The notes under the pieces were generated by a model. The model had not been told where the DNA came from. It saw nothing but the letters and a program-made list of their open reading frames with translations, and did not search any database. Positions 24,601 through 37,561 of a stretch of DNA of 64,000 bases are shown here, piece after piece. The DNA comes from Xestospongia muta (Eukaryota; Porifera; Demospongiae; Haplosclerida; Petrosiidae): assembly GCA_963693285.1 (NCBI GenBank), contig OY848918.1, positions 558,001 to 622,000 of the forward strand. Direction: 5' to 3'. The translations under genes and the position numbers were made by a program. Position 1 is the first letter of the stretch, and the number at the start of each line of letters is the position of its first letter.

Positions 24601-26477
24601 CATGAAGAAGGTTACACTAACTTACCTAAAATGGTCACTATGTGATTTTGAGTTGACTTTCCAGCCAAGTTTTCTCCATTACAAGTATAGTTACCGGTAG
24701 TAGTGAACTTTGTGTTCAATAGAGTGAGTGTATTATTTTCTATAAAGTATTGAGTGTTGTCATTTTTCAGTAGTGAGCTTTGGAACATCCATTTATAACT
24801 GATACCAATACCAGTGATATTACAGACTATTGTAATATTAGTGTCTTTCAGTACATTATATGTAACAGTGAGGGATCCATTAACAGTAGGAGCAGCTGTG
24901 TGTGTGTGAGAGAGAGAAAAAGAGAATTATTTGCTAAGTCAACAAAGGGGTATTTTAATGACATTGAGGGTATTCTCCCAAAACACAGGTCACCTTTACT
25001 CTATCAGAAACAATATCTATGATTACAGTATTTAATACTATGAATCATTTTGAAATCAACATTATAAAAAATTCCTGTCTCATTTTTGTTTGCATGACTG
25101 GACATTTTACAAAGTACCCAACATCCAATGACATCACATAAGAAATCAACCATGAACAATGACTATGTCATAATAATGGCAAGTGTCACACTATTATAAC
25201 TTGATTCTAAAAACAGTATTTTCAAAGGCTGACCAAGTTGACATTGGTAGGGATAGGACCACCTTTAGAAACCCTCACAATACAACCACAAATCATTCAA
25301 ATAATATTATATAATACTCACAAAGTATAGAGACAGATGTTGAGACAGTGAATTCACTATCAGTGGGTTCAACTACGACTTCACATTTATATACAGTGTA
25401 ATGTATGGAAGGAGATGAAATACGTAATGTATCAGAGGTTTGATCTGACAGAATTCTAGGAAGAAGTGATATCAATATAATATTTCCTAGTATTGAAGTA
25501 ATATCTAGTCTCACATTTCTTCATTAGTGGTAGTATTAAGAACTTTCCATGTGTACTTTTTGACTGATCTATCTTCACTCATAAATGTACATTGTAGTTG
25601 GAAAGGGTGTCCTTCAATAACACGATTGTCACCAGTAATATCTAATGTATAGTCTAGAGAAAGAGCACATTAATGATAATGTTAAATATAGATTGCTCAC
25701 TTTGTGTTGTAATGTTTAAATAGATTTCCTCTTGACTGCCATTTAAAATAGCACGACATTTATACACACCAATAAACTGCTCAGTAAAAGTATCAATTAT
25801 AAGAAGACTCCCTCCAAATGCACCAGTAATTGATACACCAGATGGTTCATTCTCATTAATAAACCATTCATAATCTAGAGCTTTTGAATTGATACATCCT
25901 ATTCGAAATTTTTCTCCAATTATTGGATGAAATAGTGAGTCAAAGTCAATAAATTCCCAACTAGTCTGGCCTAAAGTGAGTACAACATTCTTCAAGTAAA
26001 TATTAGCATTTTTGATTGTCACTATGGTAACACAAAGCAGTATAATAAATCTTAAAGTGCTATGAACTCCCACTCCTCCCTAGAGTAAAATCACCTCCAC
26101 TCCTTTCTCTCTTACGTCTTCTCTCACTAATCATACTGACATTTATTTTAACAGTTAAACTACAATATATCAGCATTAGTTTCAATGTTTGTAATTTACA
26201 AGTATTATTTCAAAAGGTGTGATTTTCATTGTTTTTATATTGTAGTAGTAAAAATACCAAAAAATTAGTATCATTCTAAATTATTAAAATCCTATTAACT
26301 AGACACTGTATAAGTCTGTCAGTAATCTTGCAAACTAACTGTTGTACATGAGTGTATCAGTAAGTTTGAAAAGTAACTGTTGTATTTCTGTACATTTGAT
26401 TAGATAGATTACTTACCATAAGATCTTTGCAGTACAAGACAAACAGTAAGAGCTATTATTACTAGTCTCCACAACAT
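20662..26477 (-). CDS. R3: Ig4-FN3(3) transmembrane receptor with tyrosine-rich tail
   Basis: Fourteen exons on the minus strand (26477-26417, 26021-25701, 25653-25515, 25455-25322, 24895-24626, 23181-22885, 22836-22688, 22634-22487, 22436-21855, 21567-21562, 21506-21390, 21338-21299, 21240-20916, 20727-20662) give 2655 bp, 884 aa. Signal peptide MLWRLVIIALTVCLVLQ. All four Ig domains keep the Cys-Trp-Cys core; the second is split by a phase-2 intron. FN3-1 is split over two exons, FN3-2 and FN3-3 share one 582-bp exon. A 6-bp microexon precedes the TM exon (VGGTFICILVIATVCIICIL). The tail carries Y812RDM, HVY846AEI, Y869DID and ends ATDV, a class I PDZ-ligand form. YAEI is an SH2-type site but His at -2 misses the ITIM consensus. 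The exon 2 acceptor (26021) was chosen for phase; the microexon could be skipped without a frame change. Closest homology may be to adhesion or guidance-type IgSF receptors. Confidence 0.82.
21587..21656 (-). repeat. (CT)35 tract in R3 intron before the TM exons
   Basis: Seventy bases of GA on the plus strand, CT in the sense of R3, sit about 20 bases upstream of the AG acceptor of the 6-bp microexon. The length equals the CT tract before the tail exon of R2. Reading it as protein gives only a Ser-Leu repeat. Confidence 0.85.
23663..23925 (-). pseudogene. Possible decayed Ig exon in an R3 intron
   Basis: Inside the 1.4-kb intron between Ig3 and Ig4 of R3, the minus strand reads FGNLIIVSLLVSN then HTGYIYTIAYSPNGTSVIKF. 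This has the spacing of an Ig E-F-G strand region (L.I..L....TG.Y.C) but with Thr for the second Cys and no first-half match. No phase-1 acceptor fits. It may be a lost Ig domain or chance. Confidence 0.3.
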
Positions 26478-27491
26478 GACCGCTGCAGTCTGGAAAACGA
26501 GAGAAAGAGAGATAGAAAGAGTTGTAATCAAAACAATGAGTGAATTATGTCACTAAATGACTGTTACTATGTATACTAAACACTTCTCTAAAATAATATA
26601 TTATTTAATAAACTTACTTTCTGTTAAACAGTAGTTACTTCAAGATACAAGAAGTCTATGACAATAAAATATCAATGAGAACATTGAGATTGAAGACGTG
26701 GTACTGAACATATTATATATTACTCAATGTAGGCGTGGCTAATAATTAATTAATTATTTATATTCATAAGCAATTAAAATTTTGATATTATTGTTGCAAA
26801 TATATAAAAAAATATAATGAATATATAAAATATGATGAACAACGACCAAGTGCAGTTAAGACAATACCAATGACATCATAATGACATCATATATAACAGC
26901 TCATATAAAGTATTATATTGTAGTGATGTGTGGTTGACTTGTACTATAGCAGTTTAAGATTTGCTAAATAAAAGAGAAATATTATTAATATTAAATATTA
27001 GTAACATTATTTAACAATGATTAATTCTTATTATTGACATTACAGTATCTATTTCAATATACACTCTATATACAGCTATTGACACATTACAACATATATC
27101 TATTTCAATATATCCTCTATATTATAACTATCAAATGAAGCCAGCTATAGATTGAATGGGTTTTTAATTCACTTAACTTCCCTAAACATTTGTGGTATTT
27201 CTAAATGCTAAAAAGGAAGTTCTAGTCAACCCTAACTCCTCCTAGTTCTCTATTGAACCTACTCACTCTAGACCACTATACCACTGGGGAACTTCCTTTA
27301 AGGTTTAGTGTTTGTTTTGACAATGAGTCATTATTACTTTTCATAAAGGACTATTTGATAATGTCAGTTTCAGTTAGCAATTAACAAAGCAAGTAATCTC
27401 AATGGATTAATCCCTATTCCACTGAGACTGATAGTTACACATACCAGGTGTAGTGAGTAATGGTTTGAGATGATATAATGAGATCAGTGAG
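26478..27491. other. Intergenic between R4 and R3
   Basis: About 1 kb of AT-rich DNA separates the R4 stop from the R3 start on the same strand. It must contain the R4 3' UTR and R3 promoter. No coding exon, element or clear signal was recognised. Confidence 0.4.
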
Positions 27492-30400
27492 TTAGACATA
27501 GATGTAGGATCCACTCCCAGGAGCCGACCCTAAGTAACCTCTGATTCCCACTTCCTTTGGAGTAGGAGATATCACATATTTATATCTTGGATTTAAACTT
27601 AGAGTAGTTTCAGAGTCAGAATCTTCTTGATTATTTTGATATACACTTAAATCAATGGGTTCAGCAGTGGGAGGACGTGGGGTTAAAGGAGAATCATAAG
27701 AGAAGTACTTACGTACATGTCGTGATCTGATAACACACACACATATAACAATATACAGTAGATTACTACAATAACTTACTCTCCAGGTGAGTAATTTAAT
27801 TTGTTTTTATCAACAGCCGATGCTATTGTTAGATACATGTCATTAACAAATGATTTACATGTACATATTACCTGGAGTAATAGGGTATCCCTTTTTAGTA
27901 ACTTTGAACTTTTTGTATAGACAGATAAACAAGACTGTAGCTATGACAATCATGATACATGTTACTCCTGGTATGATACCAGAGAGGGTTATAATCCACA
28001 GTGGTAGTTGATCTTCTGATGGTACTAATAACAATAACATAATGTGATAACATGTTAATAATGTAGATTATATAACATACATGATGATGGTAAAGGGTCT
28101 CCAGTTACTAAAGGAAAAATAAAGAATTTGTCACATTTATATAGTGACTTGTCAACAATAAATCAATAATACATTAATTAACAATTTAGTATAATGATAA
28201 TGTACAGAGCTAATAATAGTAACTGTTACTATAAATAGTACATTACAACTCACATGTCATAAATGATGTTATTGAACTGTTAGTACTCCACCCATGTAAA
28301 TTCCTAGCAATTACTGATACATTGTATTGTACACCACTTTGTAATTGGACATTAGCTCCTCCTATTGTTACTTGAATAATTTCTCCTAACATGTATAATC
28401 CATTAACTGGTATTGTGAGAGTGTGATAAGTGCTGGTGAGGGCGAATGAGACAGTGAAAATAGGAGGAGTTCCAGTAAGTGGTAGTTGAACTATAACAGT
28501 AACAGAATTAGTTGTTATAGATACAAATGATGGTTGACTTGGAGGACCCAGGGGCTCTATACAATAAATGATAAGACATTATATAATGATATATCTTACC
28601 TAATAATTCATTTACAGAGTCAGAAGTTGAACTTTGTTCTGCACTGTTAGTAACCACGACCATAAACTCTGTTCTTTTACTCACAATAAATGTGTGATTG
28701 AGTTGTAATAATGTAGTTATTTCTAATGGAGAATTCTTTATACTCCAGCTAGTAATTTCAATATAATGATATGATTTTGGTGGAATAGTTATAGGACGAT
28801 ATCCAATAGTAATAGAGGATAGATCATTAGCTCCCAAATAATTGAAGTTAATCGTAATATTAAACTCATTAATATGTGTTCTTGTTGAAGATAATGACCG
28901 AATAGAAGGATCTAGAATATATTGTAGTAATGAGGTCATAATAATCTTGTTATTATAGGGACTTACTTGTTGTCATTGTATTAAATCCAGTCACTTCACT
29001 ATTATTAATAAATCCATCCTCATTAGTTACTGATATATAAACACTATATGATGTAGCTGGTACTAAGTTATTAAATGTACAGTTAGTAGTGCTACCATTG
29101 ACATGAACTACAGTCAGTGGATGACCAAATTTATCTAATAATGTAACACTAATAATGTCAGGAGCATCATCAGTATTAATGTTAGTATGAGACCATGTTA
29201 TAACACTTTGATATGGTGTAGTATGTATAGATTGTATCTGAGGAAGAGCTGGAAGAACTAAGAAAAGAGAGACTCTTTAACAACTGATCACAACACTACA
29301 TACACTAATATATATATATAGTACAATGTATTATACTTACCAATGACATCAACTTCAAATGTATATTCTACACTTGATTGTTGTAGTATAGTAAGTGGAG
29401 TCAAGTGTGATATGTTACCAAAGGAACTTTCTATGACAACACGATACTTTCCCTTGTCCTCTCGTCTTGAGATATAGAGTGTAGTGGAACCATTTGTTTC
29501 AGATAAATTGGAAGACCAACTCTCATTAATTATGTTATTATCTTTATACCAAGTAATGTAATGACCTCCTGGGGAGTAGTTCTCAAATGTTATTGTAAAG
29601 TTTGTACTGTTAGGACCATAAGCTAATACTTTAGGTTGTGGGTGGGACAAGATTTTAGGTTTCACTATAACAATATAGTAAAATATATTATAGTGTTTGA
29701 TATATTGACTTACCTAGTACATGTAATGTGGTACTATATGTCTTAGTAGCCACCAGTATTGTTACTGCACAGTTATACAGTCCCTCATCATTGAGTTCAG
29801 TAGAATTGAATGTACCAGTGTGGCTAATATTATCTTTTGTCCAACTCTTACTAATATTATAAGCATCACTAGTACATTGAAGTGTGTAAGGATTATGTAA
29901 GTAAGTGAACTGATGTTCTGGTACTTGTATACGACCACTATCTGTAATAAGATGATATCAATATATTTATTAGTATGTATATAAGTACTACTTACCAATC
30001 ACAGTAAATGTTCGAGACTTATTTCCACAGTAATGTCCATTTTCATAACCATGACATGTATATATACCACTGTTGTTTAAATGATTTGAATTTAAAGTCC
30101 AAGTAACAGAAGGTAATGTGTCAGTTGTGATGACTGAACCATTATGTAACCACTGATTATCAAGAACACTCTGTTGACCCCCAAAGAACAAAGAGCAAAT
30201 CCATGATTGTTGATAGGTGTCCCCAGTAAATATACTTGATATGTAAGGACCATGAATGTTTACTAAAGAAAGGCATAGATACTTAGTTCATAATCCAACA
30301 TTGTATAGATCCACCCTCTTTTCATATAACACCATATCGTATATATATTTCACAAATCAGATCCACCCTCAATTGTCTATAACACCTCAACTTATCATAT

Positions 30401-31598
30401 TACAATGTTATAATGATTGTTATATACAAAACACAAACACTCAATACATTTATTTGTCAATAATTGGACACATGTAGGGACATTTATATATTATAGAAGT
30501 AACTTTAGACTATACAACAGTCAGGGAAGTCCATTACACATTATAACAGTGACCACTTCAATAAAGACTGTTTAGTATACTGAACATTGAAACAATTAAA
30601 TAAAAGTTAATATTGTATGTCCACAATGAAAAATATGATAAACTGTTTGTGTAGAAAATGATAAACTCTACCTACTGAACACAATTATATTTATACCAAA
30701 GAGGTTTCATTATAATAGTTTAGTATGTGGTAATGTTGTAAACCACAAGCAAACAAGCTCTTTAACAGTAAATATAAACAATAAACAAATAATATATATA
30801 AACTACAGTGGGTATTTTGTTAGGACTTGTCTGGTCTCTATAGACCTAGTGACCTCTAGTAACTGATATGGGGGGTCTAATTCTCAATTGTAAACATTGT
30901 ATTATAACAAACATTGAAAAGTGTCAATAAAGCTCGTGAATATTGTTAAAACTATCAATTTGAGTAAGCGAAAAAGAATAATAAAGGTGGGTGTGACCTA
31001 CTCCATGAATTATTGGCTTCGAAGAATAGCAATGATGTTAAAAATAAGTGTTATTAAAGAACATTAATACATTATACTCTATTATACATCATAATATAAT
31101 ACCGTATCATTATAATAACAAAGACATTACTGATTGTGAAAAAATAAATATTTATTAAAAGATAGAGAGACTGGTCTTACACTTTATCATAATATATTTC
31201 CAACCTATAACTCAATAATTCTATATTCAGTTCCAATATAAATATAGTCAGTACATTATCATTAACAGTAGACAACAAGTCATTGTTATTATATATTATA
31301 AACTGTGATTTTATTAATACTAAAGTGATGCTGTGAGTACTGAACTAGATCTATTGCAGTATATAAATAACTCTATACTGTCTCTACACAGCTATAGACT
31401 CTAAGTCATTTGTTACAGATATTGTATAGCATTGTGTTATCTGCAGTACTGTAGCCACTCCTTAGAATATTCCCAACATTTTCAAGATACATTTTACGTT
31501 TGTTATTTGCAGTACTTACCAGAACATGCAGCATTGACACTGTAAATACCTCCAGAGATCAGTAGTAGAAAGAACACTGTTGCTATAAAGAGAACCAT
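27492..31598 (-). CDS. R4: Ig3-FN3(3) transmembrane receptor
   Basis: Eleven exons (31598-31520, 30262-29996, 29941-29714, 29664-29341, 29257-28967, 28911-28600, 28556-28254, 28107-28081, 28024-27872, 27822-27780, 27726-27492) total 2262 bp, 753 aa. Signal peptide MVLFIATVFFLLLISGG. Ig1 has Cys-Trp-Cys plus an extra Cys after the YTC; Ig2 is canonical; Ig3 lacks both cysteines. Three FN3-type domains follow, one exon each, then a short linker exon, TM (PLWIITLSGIIPGVTCIMIV region) and an 80-residue tail. The tail is Pro-rich (SPLTPRPPTAEP) with Y705, Y724, Y726, Y740, Y750 and Y752 but no consensus ITIM; it ends SYIYV, a possible class II PDZ ligand. Intron 1 (1.26 kb) and exons 2-6 are near-identical to those of R6 and partly R7, so R4 looks like the intact member of a recent paralogue set. 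Confidence 0.87.
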
Positions 31599-33540
31599 CT
31601 TTTGCTAAACTGAGTAACAGAGTATTGTGTAATTATGAATTATTCATTATATATATGACGTCATGTTTCCACTACAAAATATGTTTATTATTATTAAATT
31701 CATTGCTATTCTGAGCAAGAGATCAGTCAGATCACTCTATCACACAGAGCAATAGTTAACTATAAGTATGTAGTAGTATTATTATCTTTTGGTAACTGAT
31801 GATCTCTCATAACAAGACCTACAATAAAGTCATATTATGTAATATACTATAAGAGTACTTACTGTTATGATAGTTCTTAGGAGAGTCTTCTTCTAAATGA
31901 GCAGGTAATGGTCCTTCATTATGATATCCTATCTGGTGTTGAGGATATTGTTCTGTTTTTGGTGAAAAATGAAGTATATCAGAGCACACTACTCTATCAG
32001 TAGATGGGAGAGGAGCTTGACGTTGCTTTTTCAAAAATTTCTGAATATCTTGATAAATAACACTTTGTGATTAAAATAAAATATGTTCTTGTGTATTTCA
32101 GTGTTATTACTTCATCATGAAGTAATGTTGTACTTTAAGAATAATCAGAAGTGGCAGTGGCAGTAGAGTTATCACTGTGATATTAGTAATGATAGAGTCG
32201 TTAGTAAAAATATCAATATGTACCCAGTATTATTTGTGGATTGTGTTATCCCAGATACAATTGGAACTCCAGAGGATTTAGTAGCTACGTCTACAGTGAA
32301 CATAATACAGTAGAAATCTTATTACATAACTCGACTCATTGTGACCATTTCTTCCTTTACATTATACATTATTTCGTAATCATCAATAATTATATTTTCT
32401 ATAAACAATTCTAATAAATGATATACAACATATAAGTTATGTTTCTCCAAATATTTATGTTTAGAAGGTTTACTGTATTACTATCTCATACTTAAATTAA
32501 ATATCAATGGATCACTCTATCCAACATTATTACTGAATATAGTAGAAAGAGTACACTGTTTATGTCGAGGAGCTGAGAGTGGTTGGCTATCTGTTATGTT
32601 CATAGGTTGAGTTGTATAGTTCACCAGATATGTTTTATTAAATATAACTACATCATTACATTTTACAGTGACTGTAGCATTCTCTGGAGCTTCAGATGAA
32701 CATTCTAGAATAATCTATAGTAACTATGGTAATCATATAGTAACCACTATTGGATAGACTCACTGGTATATTAAACATCAACTTGACTTCATTATTTATA
32801 TAGGACAGAATAATAAATATAGTATTTTCTTTGGCAGATCTTGGAGCTAAAATGACAATATAAAATAAAAACACATATTAGTTATTTTAACTAACCTCTT
32901 TGAAAAGAGAAGGTACTATTGTTATGTTCTCCTTCACCCAGTTCATTTATGCCATATATGGTATATGTATACCGATGATGAAATAATTCCTGACCTTCAT
33001 ACTTGTATTCATTTCCATTAATAGATACATTTTGGTAATGGTCCTTCATTATGATATCCTATCTGGTGTTGAGGTGATACCAATATTGGCTCTATTCCAC
33101 TGGTACTGGTAAGAGAAGACGTTATTCCTCCAGTGATCTTTTTATCATTTATGTCTGTTTAGTAGTATCTGATGTCTTGTTAGTTTTGCTGGTATAGGAG
33201 GTGGTATATCATCATCTTGTACATTAGCTGGTATAGGAGGTGGTATATCATCATCTTGTACATTAGCTGGTATTATAGTAACACTAGGTATCGATGGCTC
33301 TATATCATCATAAGATGGAGGATGTTGTTCTGTTTTTGGTGGAAAATGATATATATCAGAATATTCCACACTATCATTAGATGGAGGCGGAGCTTTAGGT
33401 TGCTTCTTAGAAAATGTTTGAATTTCTTACTGTTTTTTTTTCTACACAATAAAATAATATTATATACAATCTCTTAATATTATTATTACTTCAATAGAAA
33501 CTGGACTCTCTTCTATTTCCATACTCTCATAACTCTTAAT
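28600..33540 (-). repeat. Segmental duplication, copy 1 (copy 2: 41930-46810)
   Basis: About 4.9 kb matches 41930-46810 in the same orientation, exon by exon and through introns: R4/R6 exons 2-6, the long intron 1, the signal-peptide exon, the decayed tail and FN3 block, and the second tail module. Shared defects include the TAG in the FN3 exon and the junction at 33039/46229. Differences are mostly scattered substitutions and small deletions. Confidence 0.85.
31760..33040 (-). pseudogene. Orphan receptor 3' block: FN3 exons, short tail
   Basis: Minus-strand order: second half of an R8-type FN3 exon (32898-33035); the split FN3 exons (about 32760-32845 and 32530-32712), the second ending early at a TAG (GTT GGA TAG) where R8 reads GGA CAG; then a tail exon (31818-32034 region) and a last exon ending at the TAG 31760-31762. 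The tail has RVVCSDI where R8 has RVVYSDI, so the ITIM tyrosine is replaced by Cys. The 44-bp intron and the final exon (LVMRDHQLPKDNN) are kept. There is no TM or signal peptide. It is a dead 3' end, fused to the tail module upstream. Confidence 0.7.
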
Positions 33541-36500
33541 ATTTCATAGAAGTGAAATTAATATGTGTAAAGGGTCATAATTATAAAGTATGATATCTTA
33601 GGTTTTTGTGTAAATAGAAGATGATAATGGGCGAAAGTGCACTTATTATGAAGTAAGCAATTTTATTCTTTGTTCTTTCTCTTAGGATTTGCTCTTATCT
33701 TGATGTAATGGAATTACACTTAGTCTATATTGAATGAAACATTCATTGAAGTAATGATACATAAATTCCAGATAATGAAAGAGTTCATAATATACATAAT
33801 ACAACCATCAAATACATCTGCTCATAACCTTTCAGTTCTAATAGAGGACATTTTGTAACTGGCCACTCAGTTCATAATGAACTGAGTGGCCAGTTATAAA
33901 ACGTCCTCTATTAGAACCTTTGTACTTAGCATTAGCATACCATCTAAAATGCTTTCACCACCATGGTCATAATGAACTTGTGAAGGAATGCCATACTCAC
34001 TGGCTACTCTGACAAAACAATCTAGAACTATGCTGGATAAGTTATTATTTGTAGCCCTAAGATAGATTATTAACCTACTTTAACCATCTATTTCTCCATG
34101 AATAACATTTTTATCTATAGTTTAGAATGTTAGATTAATGACAATGAAACAATTAAATAGGTTCTAACCGAACAATTTATGATTGCCGTCTGTGTGCCAT
34201 AGTGAATTTGGAGCTGGGACAGAATACCTTCTCATTGAACTGGTGTAGCCCACCTCAATGCAACACCCAATTGATCCACCCTGTTGAGAGCTGTTCTGGT
34301 TCTATTGTGCTGTAACCATGTACCTGAACCTTGTAGTTGAATGGAGCTCCTCGTATATCCCATAATTCCCTCAAACTAGTAGCTGCACCTCTGTCTGAAG
34401 AAATGATCACTTGATTCTGTTGTATTTGTCTATGACCTGCAGTATTCATTTTCTACAGTGCTATAAGCATAGACAGTAGAGTATCTATCCCATACGTATG
34501 TCAGCAAGGCATCTTGTAAAACATCTTGTAGTCACATAAAATTGACAAGACATTATAAAGCAAGGTAGCCCAGTTTTACAGTTTCAATCAAAGATGTGCT
34601 ATTAATATTTAACGTGTGTCTTTTAAATTTCGAAGGGAATTTTTATTATGACTTTATATGTTATTAAAATAAAACATGTTGTTATTTCAATTATATTAGT
34701 CCATTTGTTAAAATTTTGAACAGAAGTAAGATAACCTGTCTCATACAAGAGATAATACACACACACAACATAACATGTGATATATTATAATTACTTACTG
34801 GTGATGTAATATGTATTATGTTTTCTATAAACAGTTCAATAACATGTTATTATAACATATTAATTAACTCACTTTTCTTTTTTGTCTTCTTACAACTTCG
34901 ATATATTTACAACAACAACTTATTAATAGAAATAATGTAAATGGTAAGACAAGTACAATCACACCAAGAATACCATCTGAATATTATAATATATTAGTCA
35001 TCATATTCATATTAATTATACATACATGTTATTATTGTTACTAATTGTATTGTTGTATCCATACTACTAGTAGTTGCCGTAATACTAGTAGTTGCCGTAA
35101 TACTAGTAGTTGCCGTAATACTAGTAGTTGCCATAATACTAGTAGTTGCCGTAATACTAGTAGTAACCATAGTAGTAGTAGTAGTAGGTATAGATGTTGT
35201 TGTTGTCATATTAATATCTATTATGAGTAATAATATGCAAAGTAACATATTATATAAAATAGCAATATAAATTTTAAACATGGTGTTATTTCAATTATAT
35301 TAGTCCATTTGTTAAAATTTTGAACAGAAGTAAGATAACCTGTCTCATACAAGAGATAATACACACACACAACATAACATGTGATATATAACTTACCAAA
35401 CAATGTAAATGATATTTTGTCAGTTTCATCGAACTGTCCGGCTGGATTACTAAGAGTTACCTCAACAAGATATGTCCTCAAGTTAACAGGTAAAGATATA
35501 TTAACTATTATCAGTTGATTATTAACTAAAGACAGTGTCACATCATTAGATAATGTTTGTTGTAGAACATCACTAGAGCTCTTGATATTTACTGTAACAT
35601 TAGTAGGATACTCACCAATACATAGACCACTGACCTAGTAAAGAGAAGAGATAGTTTAACTAAATAAACTATTTGTGTTAATGTAAGCTAGATATTAATA
35701 AACAACAAAAATATTATAACACTATTATAAACACTTTATATACTCCCACATAATGTGTATTTTATAGAACTACTAACATTTATATACACTTGAAATAAAA
35801 CAATATCTCCATCTACTGTTGGTATAACTGATACTGGAATACTTTGAGGAACTGAAATATAAAATGTAACATCTCCGTATAATGTAATATGTTACCTCTA
35901 GCAATATATAATGTGACATTATTACTATCTCCTATACCGGTTCCATTAATACCAGAGACACATTCAGTGGTTGCATTACATAGATCATTACTAGTCAGAA
36001 AGTACTTAGTAGTATCAACTGCATCTAGAAGTGTTCTTCGATCATCATTGATGTTATATCCAGTGATAGGTACATTATCCAATGTATATGGTGCAGACCA
36101 CATCAGTAAGACACTAGATCCATTGAGAACTGTAGCAGTTAGATCTTTAACAGGAGCTAGTATAAATACATCAATATATCATAATAATATGACATCTATA
36201 ACATTAGCTCACTCACCTTGTATTCTTAATACAGTAATGTCACTATCTACTATATCCGAGCCATTAACAAGTCTACATGATATATTGGTGTTGTTGTTAT
36301 CTTCAAATGCTATAGCTAACAACATTTGTCTTTTTTTACCATTGGAATTGTCTCCTGATGTCTCAGTACATCCTCTATTATTTACATCAGATACTGACAT
36401 ATTATTAATTAGAAGATGAATCATATCATCAGGAACAGCTTCACAAGTGAAATTAATTGTTGAATTGAGAGTAGTATTGACTGACAGAGGATGAACTGTA

Positions 36501-36621
36501 ATATCTATACAACAACATGTACAATGATTTTGTGTACAATATTTTAACACTTACTAGCTGTTTGGACAAGAGTTAGTACAGTACTCACCATCATAGTCAG
36601 TGTCAAGTGTAAGAATAACAT
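33145..36621 (-). CDS. R5: Ig-FN3 receptor with mucin-like stalk and one ITIM
   Basis: Nine exons (36621-36555, 36504-36217, 36156-35896, 35851-35778, 35634-35397, 35217-35026, 34976-34873, 33534-33490, 33405-33145) total 1530 bp, 509 aa. Signal peptide MLFLHLTLTMMVSTVLTLVQ. One Ig domain (FTC...ISC, no Trp), one FN3, a further beta-sandwich-like domain on two exons, a Thr/Ser stalk with repeated TTSITA, TM (GILGVIVLVLPFTLFLLI) and a tail. The tail has SVEYSDI (Y438), a consensus ITIM, then PSYDDIEP and two copies of ANVQDDDIPPPIP. Compared with R8, the later FN3 exons are lost, the first ITIM segment is missing, and a 1-bp loss near 33190 shifts the frame so the tail ends early (LLNRHK). The exon 9 acceptor (TTCTAAG) is weak and was chosen because it is in phase. 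An integrase-like relic lies in the intron before the tail. Confidence 0.65.
33835..33917. repeat. 83-bp near-perfect palindrome
   Basis: Two 41-bp arms (33835-33875 and 33877-33917) are reverse complements with two mismatches around a single central base. It lies next to the integrase-like relic in an R5 intron. Confidence 0.9.
33930..34450 (-). pseudogene. Integrase-core (DDE) transposase relic
   Basis: Minus-strand pieces in shifting frames: MNTAGHRQIQQNQVIISSD near 34449; then YSVPAPNSLWHTDGNHKL near 34190; then HGEIDGYSR; and SEYGIPSQVHYDHGGE near 33990. W.(I/T)DGNHKL and GIP..V..D.GGEN are hallmarks of an integrase-type DDE protein common in invertebrate genomes. Stops and frameshifts make it a relic. 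It sits in the R5 intron between TM and tail exons, with the palindrome at its 3' side. Confidence 0.6.
34675..34800 (-). repeat. Direct duplicate of 35278-35400 inside R5
   Basis: About 120 bp (ttgttatttcaattatatta through acatgtgatatat) occurs twice, here and at 35278-35400, where it includes the donor of R5 exon 5 and the first bases of a lost FN3 exon. A 600-bp segment including the stalk and TM exons lies between the copies. Confidence 0.8.
35063..35165 (-). repeat. 18-bp coding repeats of the R5 stalk
   Basis: Five to six copies of actagtagttgccgtaat encode the repeated hexapeptide TTSITA of the R5 stalk, rich in O-glycosylation-type Thr/Ser. Copies are nearly exact, so length variation is expected. 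Confidence 0.85.
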
Positions 36622-37561
36622 CTTTGTTGACTATAAATTGAGACAATATAATCATATTATGATATACACAAAAGAAGTCTACATCACAAGAACCAGACTA
36701 CTTTAAGTCTGGACTCACAGACTACACAAACACAGATCAACATCTGTACTATATAACATTATATTATAAGATGAGCTCATCAAACCTGCAGGGAAAAGAG
36801 CTTTAAAGACTATATCTGATGACAATAGCCAGCACCATAAAACTTAATGAAGTGTCTAAATAATCTTAGATAGTACCTAAATAAACTTAGTGTTAAGAAA
36901 TGATAACATTATGAACATTAACCTAACACATTAATATTTTCATTATTGGGTCAATGTGCTCATGATGATATAAAATGAGAGAAGTCTAGTTATTTTTAAA
37001 AAATCAGGGATCACATCAGTACAATATCTTACTCCTTATCAGGCAGGAATGGTAGCATAAAATTCCTTACATAGTAATCATAACTCAAGGTCCACAGTGC
37101 CATTGGAAACAAGACCATACTGTTCATATCAACATATGTTTAATGATACTCTACTGTGTGGCTACTATGTAGTGATTTCCATACTACCATTCCTACTGTA
37201 GTCTTGTTTGTGATGTTTGTATTGTCATCCTTATATGTTATGAAGTTTTTATTATGTCATCATTATTATTGGAGGTATATCCAGACTAATTTATTTTTGG
37301 TATTATTAATAACGTCATATTTAGAGCTAAATATTATGGTAGTTTTATTTTTAAGTCTATATGTTGTTATCTTTCAATCCCTCAAACTGAAAGTATAAGA
37401 CAATAAACCAGTATATATGTCATTGATACATACTATATGATATAAAGGAAGAAATATAACTATAGTAATAATATAATGGAGTATTTTGTTGTAACTGTAT
37501 CACCATATCTAGAAACAAGATAATCCTTTTATTACTTAGTTGTCATTTTCGTGACATGTTC
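36622..37561. other. Intergenic upstream of R5
   Basis: AT-rich DNA; the first part should hold the R5 promoter. A similar motif pair (agaccagacta..ttaagtctggact) lies upstream of both R5 (36680-36720) and R8 (63925-63950), suggesting shared promoter sequence. No exon recognised. Confidence 0.45.

Noticed and set aside
25654..26073. Minus-strand ORF start as the R3 N-terminus
   Set aside because: Its upstream part is hydrophobic but has no ATG; the separate signal-peptide exon at 26477 joins in phase to an acceptor at 26021.
31819..32034. KYSYSILHNMTLL as the normal C-terminus of this tail family
   Set aside because: It is the retained form of a conserved 44-bp GT-AG intron; the spliced last exon is conserved in frame in several copies, so I treat retention only as a possible isoform.
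33217..33477. Trp/Tyr-rich plus-strand ORF
   Set aside because: Antisense shadow of the R5 tail exon.
37156..37398. Hydrophobic 80-codon plus-strand ORF
   Set aside because: No homology recognised, AT-rich intergenic DNA, no splice or promoter context; most likely chance.
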